From: Cephalopachus bancanus
Lineage: Eukaryota > Chordata > Mammalia > Primates > Tarsiidae
DNA length: 64,000 bases
Assembly: GCA_027257055.1 (NCBI GenBank)
Contig: JAPVLO010000970.1
Location: 124,001-188,000, forward strand
Reading direction: 5' to 3'
The notes under the pieces are model-generated. The model had not been told where the DNA came from and searched no databases. It saw nothing but the letters and a program-made list of their open reading frames with translations. Shown one piece after another: positions 62,880 to 64,000 of this stretch (within the stretch, counting starts at the first letter, position 1; each line of letters opens with the position of its first letter). The position numbers and the translations under genes are program-made.

Positions 62880-63836
62880 TTAATTAATAGATTTAATTTT
62901 TTGAACAGCTTTAGGCTTACATAAAGATTGACTGGAAAGTATAGACTTGCCTTATACTCCTTACCCTAGTTGCCACTATTATTAACATCTTGCATTAGTG
63001 TTGTACACTTGTTGCAATTGATGGGCCATTATTGATACATTATTATTAACTGAAGTCTACATTAGGGTTCCCTCTTTGTGTTATACATTATGTGGGTTTT
63101 GACAAATGTATAATGACATGTATGGCCATTATAGTATCATACAGAATAGTTTTACTGCCCTAAAAATCCTCTGTGTTCCACCTATTTATCTCTCCTCTTC
63201 CACCCTAAAACATTGGCAACCACTAATAATTTTATTGTGTCTGTAGTTTTGCCTTTTCCAGAATGTCATATAGTTGGGTTCATATAGTATGTAGCCTTTT
63301 CAGAATGGCGTCTTTTACTTAGCATTACACATTTAAGTTTCCTCTGTCTCTTTTCATGACTTGATAGCTCATTTCTTTTTATCATCGAATAATGTGAAAT
63401 TGTCTGGATGTACCAACATTTATTAATCTATTCACCTACTAAAGCACAGCTTGGTTAATTCCAAGTTTTGGCAATTATGAATAAAGCTGCTGTAAACGTG
63501 TGTGTGTAGGGTCTTGTATAGATATACATTTTCAACACATTTGAGTAAATACCAGGAATTCAATTGTTGGATCATATAGTAAAACTATGTTTAGTTTTGT
63601 GAAAAAAAAAAAAACAACAAAAAACCACCAAACTGTCTTCCAAAGTAGCTATAACATTTTGCATTCCCATCAGAATTTCTGTTGTTCCACATCCTCATCA
63701 GCATTTGGTTTTGTTAGCTATCCTAATAAGTATGTTTTATTGATGCACTTTAGGAGTTTCTTGTATATTTTGATACAAGTCCTTTATCAGATATGTCTTT
63801 TGCAAATATTTTCTCCCAGTATGTGATTTTTTTTGA
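62880..63836 (-). mobile_element. LINE-1 (L1M) 3' end, antisense
   Basis: The plus strand shows cagctttaggcttacataaa, ggttcatatagtatgtagcc, gcaattatgaataaagctgc, catcagaatttctgttg and cagatatgtcttttgcaaat. It ends at an antisense Alu. Confidence 0.85.
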
Positions 63837-63985
63837 GACAGGATTTTACTCTGTTGCTCAGACTGAGTGGAATGGCATGATCATAGCTCACTGAAGTCTC
63901 AGACTCTTGGGCTCATTCTCTTGCTTCAGCTTCTCAAGTAGCTGGGATTACAGGTGCAATGATACCCACGAGAAGTTTTTAATTA
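63837..63985 (-). mobile_element. Alu SINE fragment, antisense, J-like
   Basis: gagacaggattttactctgt (from 63835) ... gtagctgggattacaggtg, then ordinary sequence. Only the right-hand portion is present. Confidence 0.8.
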
Positions 63986-64000
63986 TAATGAAGTCTAATC

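Overview
This window is nuclear DNA from a primate. It has no bacterial-type gene organisation, no operons and no convincing intact protein-coding gene. Most of it is interspersed repeats: about 29 Alu-type SINEs, several LINE-1 pieces, LINE-2/MIR fossils, hAT-Charlie, Tc1/mariner and Tigger-like DNA transposons, ERV-type LTR remnants and many microsatellites. The youngest Alus are not the anthropoid AluS/AluY type. They share a 'gcctgagcccgcgggttcgag' style left arm, an 'acaataaatcaaaaaatt' linker and an 'actccaactca' 3' end, and several keep CpGs and clean target-site duplications (TSDs). Several L1 3' ends also differ from human L1PA. My inference is a non-anthropoid primate, best guess a tarsier; the sequence alone does not prove the species.

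Layout: 1-4.9 kb is anonymous DNA with five Alus and a MIR. 4.97-10.2 kb is a mosaic of antisense old L1, holding an RPL27 processed pseudogene and a 136-bp copied segment. 11.2-15.2 kb has a complete MER1-type hAT element with 8-bp TSD, a 5'-truncated L1 with 18-bp TSD, and a deep nest of insertions (L1M, Tigger-like, L1, two Alus). 15.2-26.4 kb is MIR/L2/MER DNA plus an LTR-like element and a repeat-poor stretch. 26.4-30.9 kb is old L1 densely hit by Alus, with a tiny retroposed ERV-type transcript end. 30.9-40.7 kb is mostly unique, with one candidate 75-nt exon. 40.7-62.05 kb is a ~21 kb domain of diverged, same-orientation composite tandem repeats that include L2 3'-end sequence; it is interrupted by an L2 reverse-transcriptase fossil, two mariner-type elements, a twin-primed L1 and Alus. 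62.4-64 kb has a MER5-type element interrupted by an inverted copy of L1 sequence from ~0.9 kb downstream.

The most interesting observations are mechanistic. Two short templated insertions (one inverted, one direct) each copy sequence from about 1 kb away. Two short retrocopies look like ERV-type transcript 3' ends inserted by L1 machinery. One Alu carries a CpG-rich 64-bp 5' extension inside its TSDs. Two free Alu right monomers begin at the same base. The young Alu family has a near-perfect hairpin in its right arm, and two copies show paired changes. A ~21 kb composite tandem array is the best candidate for an undescribed structural or non-coding-RNA locus. No gene function is claimed for any of these.
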